Positions 21,293 through 21,424 of a stretch of 21,424 bases of DNA are shown here, one piece after another (the first letter of the stretch is position 1; each line of letters opens with the position of its first letter). The stretch is taken from the IMG/VR virus record IMGVR_UViG_3300001683_000218, positions 1-21,424 of that record; one strand, given 5' to 3'. Under the pieces are notes generated by a model. That model was not told where the DNA came from. It did no database searches and saw only the letters and a program-made list of their open reading frames with translations. Source of the DNA: a virus. The translations under genes and the position numbers were made by a program.

Positions 21293-21424
21293 AATTCTCC
21301 TCATTTTTAGATATATAATCAGTATGTTTTACTATCTTAATATCAGAGTACTTCTCTAATAAATCCAACCCATCACTACTTTTATATCGGTGTTCAAAAT
21401 AAAACTCCTTAATACCAGATTGCA
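21264..21424 (-). CDS. cd: dCMP deaminase, C-terminal fragment (probable)
   Basis: The last ~53 codons of a gene entering from the window edge, ending at TGA 21266-21264. QSGIKEFYFEHRYKSSDG, then LDLLEKYSDIKIVKH, parallels the end of T4 dCMP deaminase (AQSGIKKLVY, then GWDDILRNAGIEV). The enzyme makes dUMP for dTTP synthesis. The zinc site lies outside the window, so the call is by the C-terminus only. Confidence 0.65.
   Translation of the reverse strand, partial: QSGIKEFYFEHRYKSSDGLDLLEKYSDIKIVKHTDYISKNEENYDDEAGCVG

Noticed and set aside
1-21424. CRISPR array, insertion sequence or attachment site
   Set aside because: No regularly spaced repeats, transposase motifs or flanking direct repeats at the tRNAs were seen.

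Overview
This window looks like part of the genome of a T4-like myovirus infecting an aquatic, probably marine, alphaproteobacterium. A SAR11/Pelagibacter-type host would fit but is not shown. Every supported gene lies on the minus strand, packed with ATGA/TAATG overlaps in AT-rich DNA. T4-type markers are the gp32 N-terminus, a gp33-like protein, RNase H (rnh), dNMP kinase and dCMP deaminase. The alphaproteobacterial hint is a circularly permuted two-piece tmRNA.

Read in transcription order, from high to low coordinates. 21.4-17.0 kb: dCMP deaminase C-terminus, WYL_2/DUF2693-like protein, RNase H, several small T4-like proteins (SprT-like protease, FmdB-type zinc ribbon), a secreted small protein, an HtrA/DegP protease and a 3TM holin-like protein. 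17.0-13.3 kb: DNA-directed genes, namely a RecB-type exonuclease, a DruA-like (DUF4338) protein, a possible nuclease, and a GT-B glycosyltransferase with a C-terminal winged-helix-like region. 13.3-9.9 kb: metabolic genes, namely an IscA-type Fe-S carrier, an exported Cys-rich peptide, an aldehyde dehydrogenase and a 2OG-Fe(II) oxygenase. Then tRNA-Ala(UGC) and tRNA-Thr(UGU), a zinc-ribbon protein and an SbmA/BacA-like transporter.

8.3-7.3 kb holds two tiny proteins and a dNMP kinase split by a +1 frame change. 7.3-2.35 kb is the most unusual block: three consecutive exported proteins, an outer-membrane beta-barrel, a 950-residue periplasmic protein with a c-type heme domain, and a cupredoxin-like protein. 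Together they look like a periplasmic redox module. They are followed by the permuted tmRNA (predicted tag ANDYSYALAA), tRNA-Gly(GCC), a small protein, a terminator, a SleB-type wall hydrolase, a ClpP-like protease, gp33 and gp32.

Four intergenic sites share one promoter architecture: TTCC, a -35-like hexamer, an exact 17-bp spacer, and an extended -10. They define likely early-type transcription starts. The phage appears to carry its own ribosome rescue (tmRNA), proteolysis (ClpP-like, HtrA), host redox and oxidation genes, and lysis functions, in a ~19.7-kb segment between rnh and gp33-gp32, genes that I recall as close neighbours in T4.
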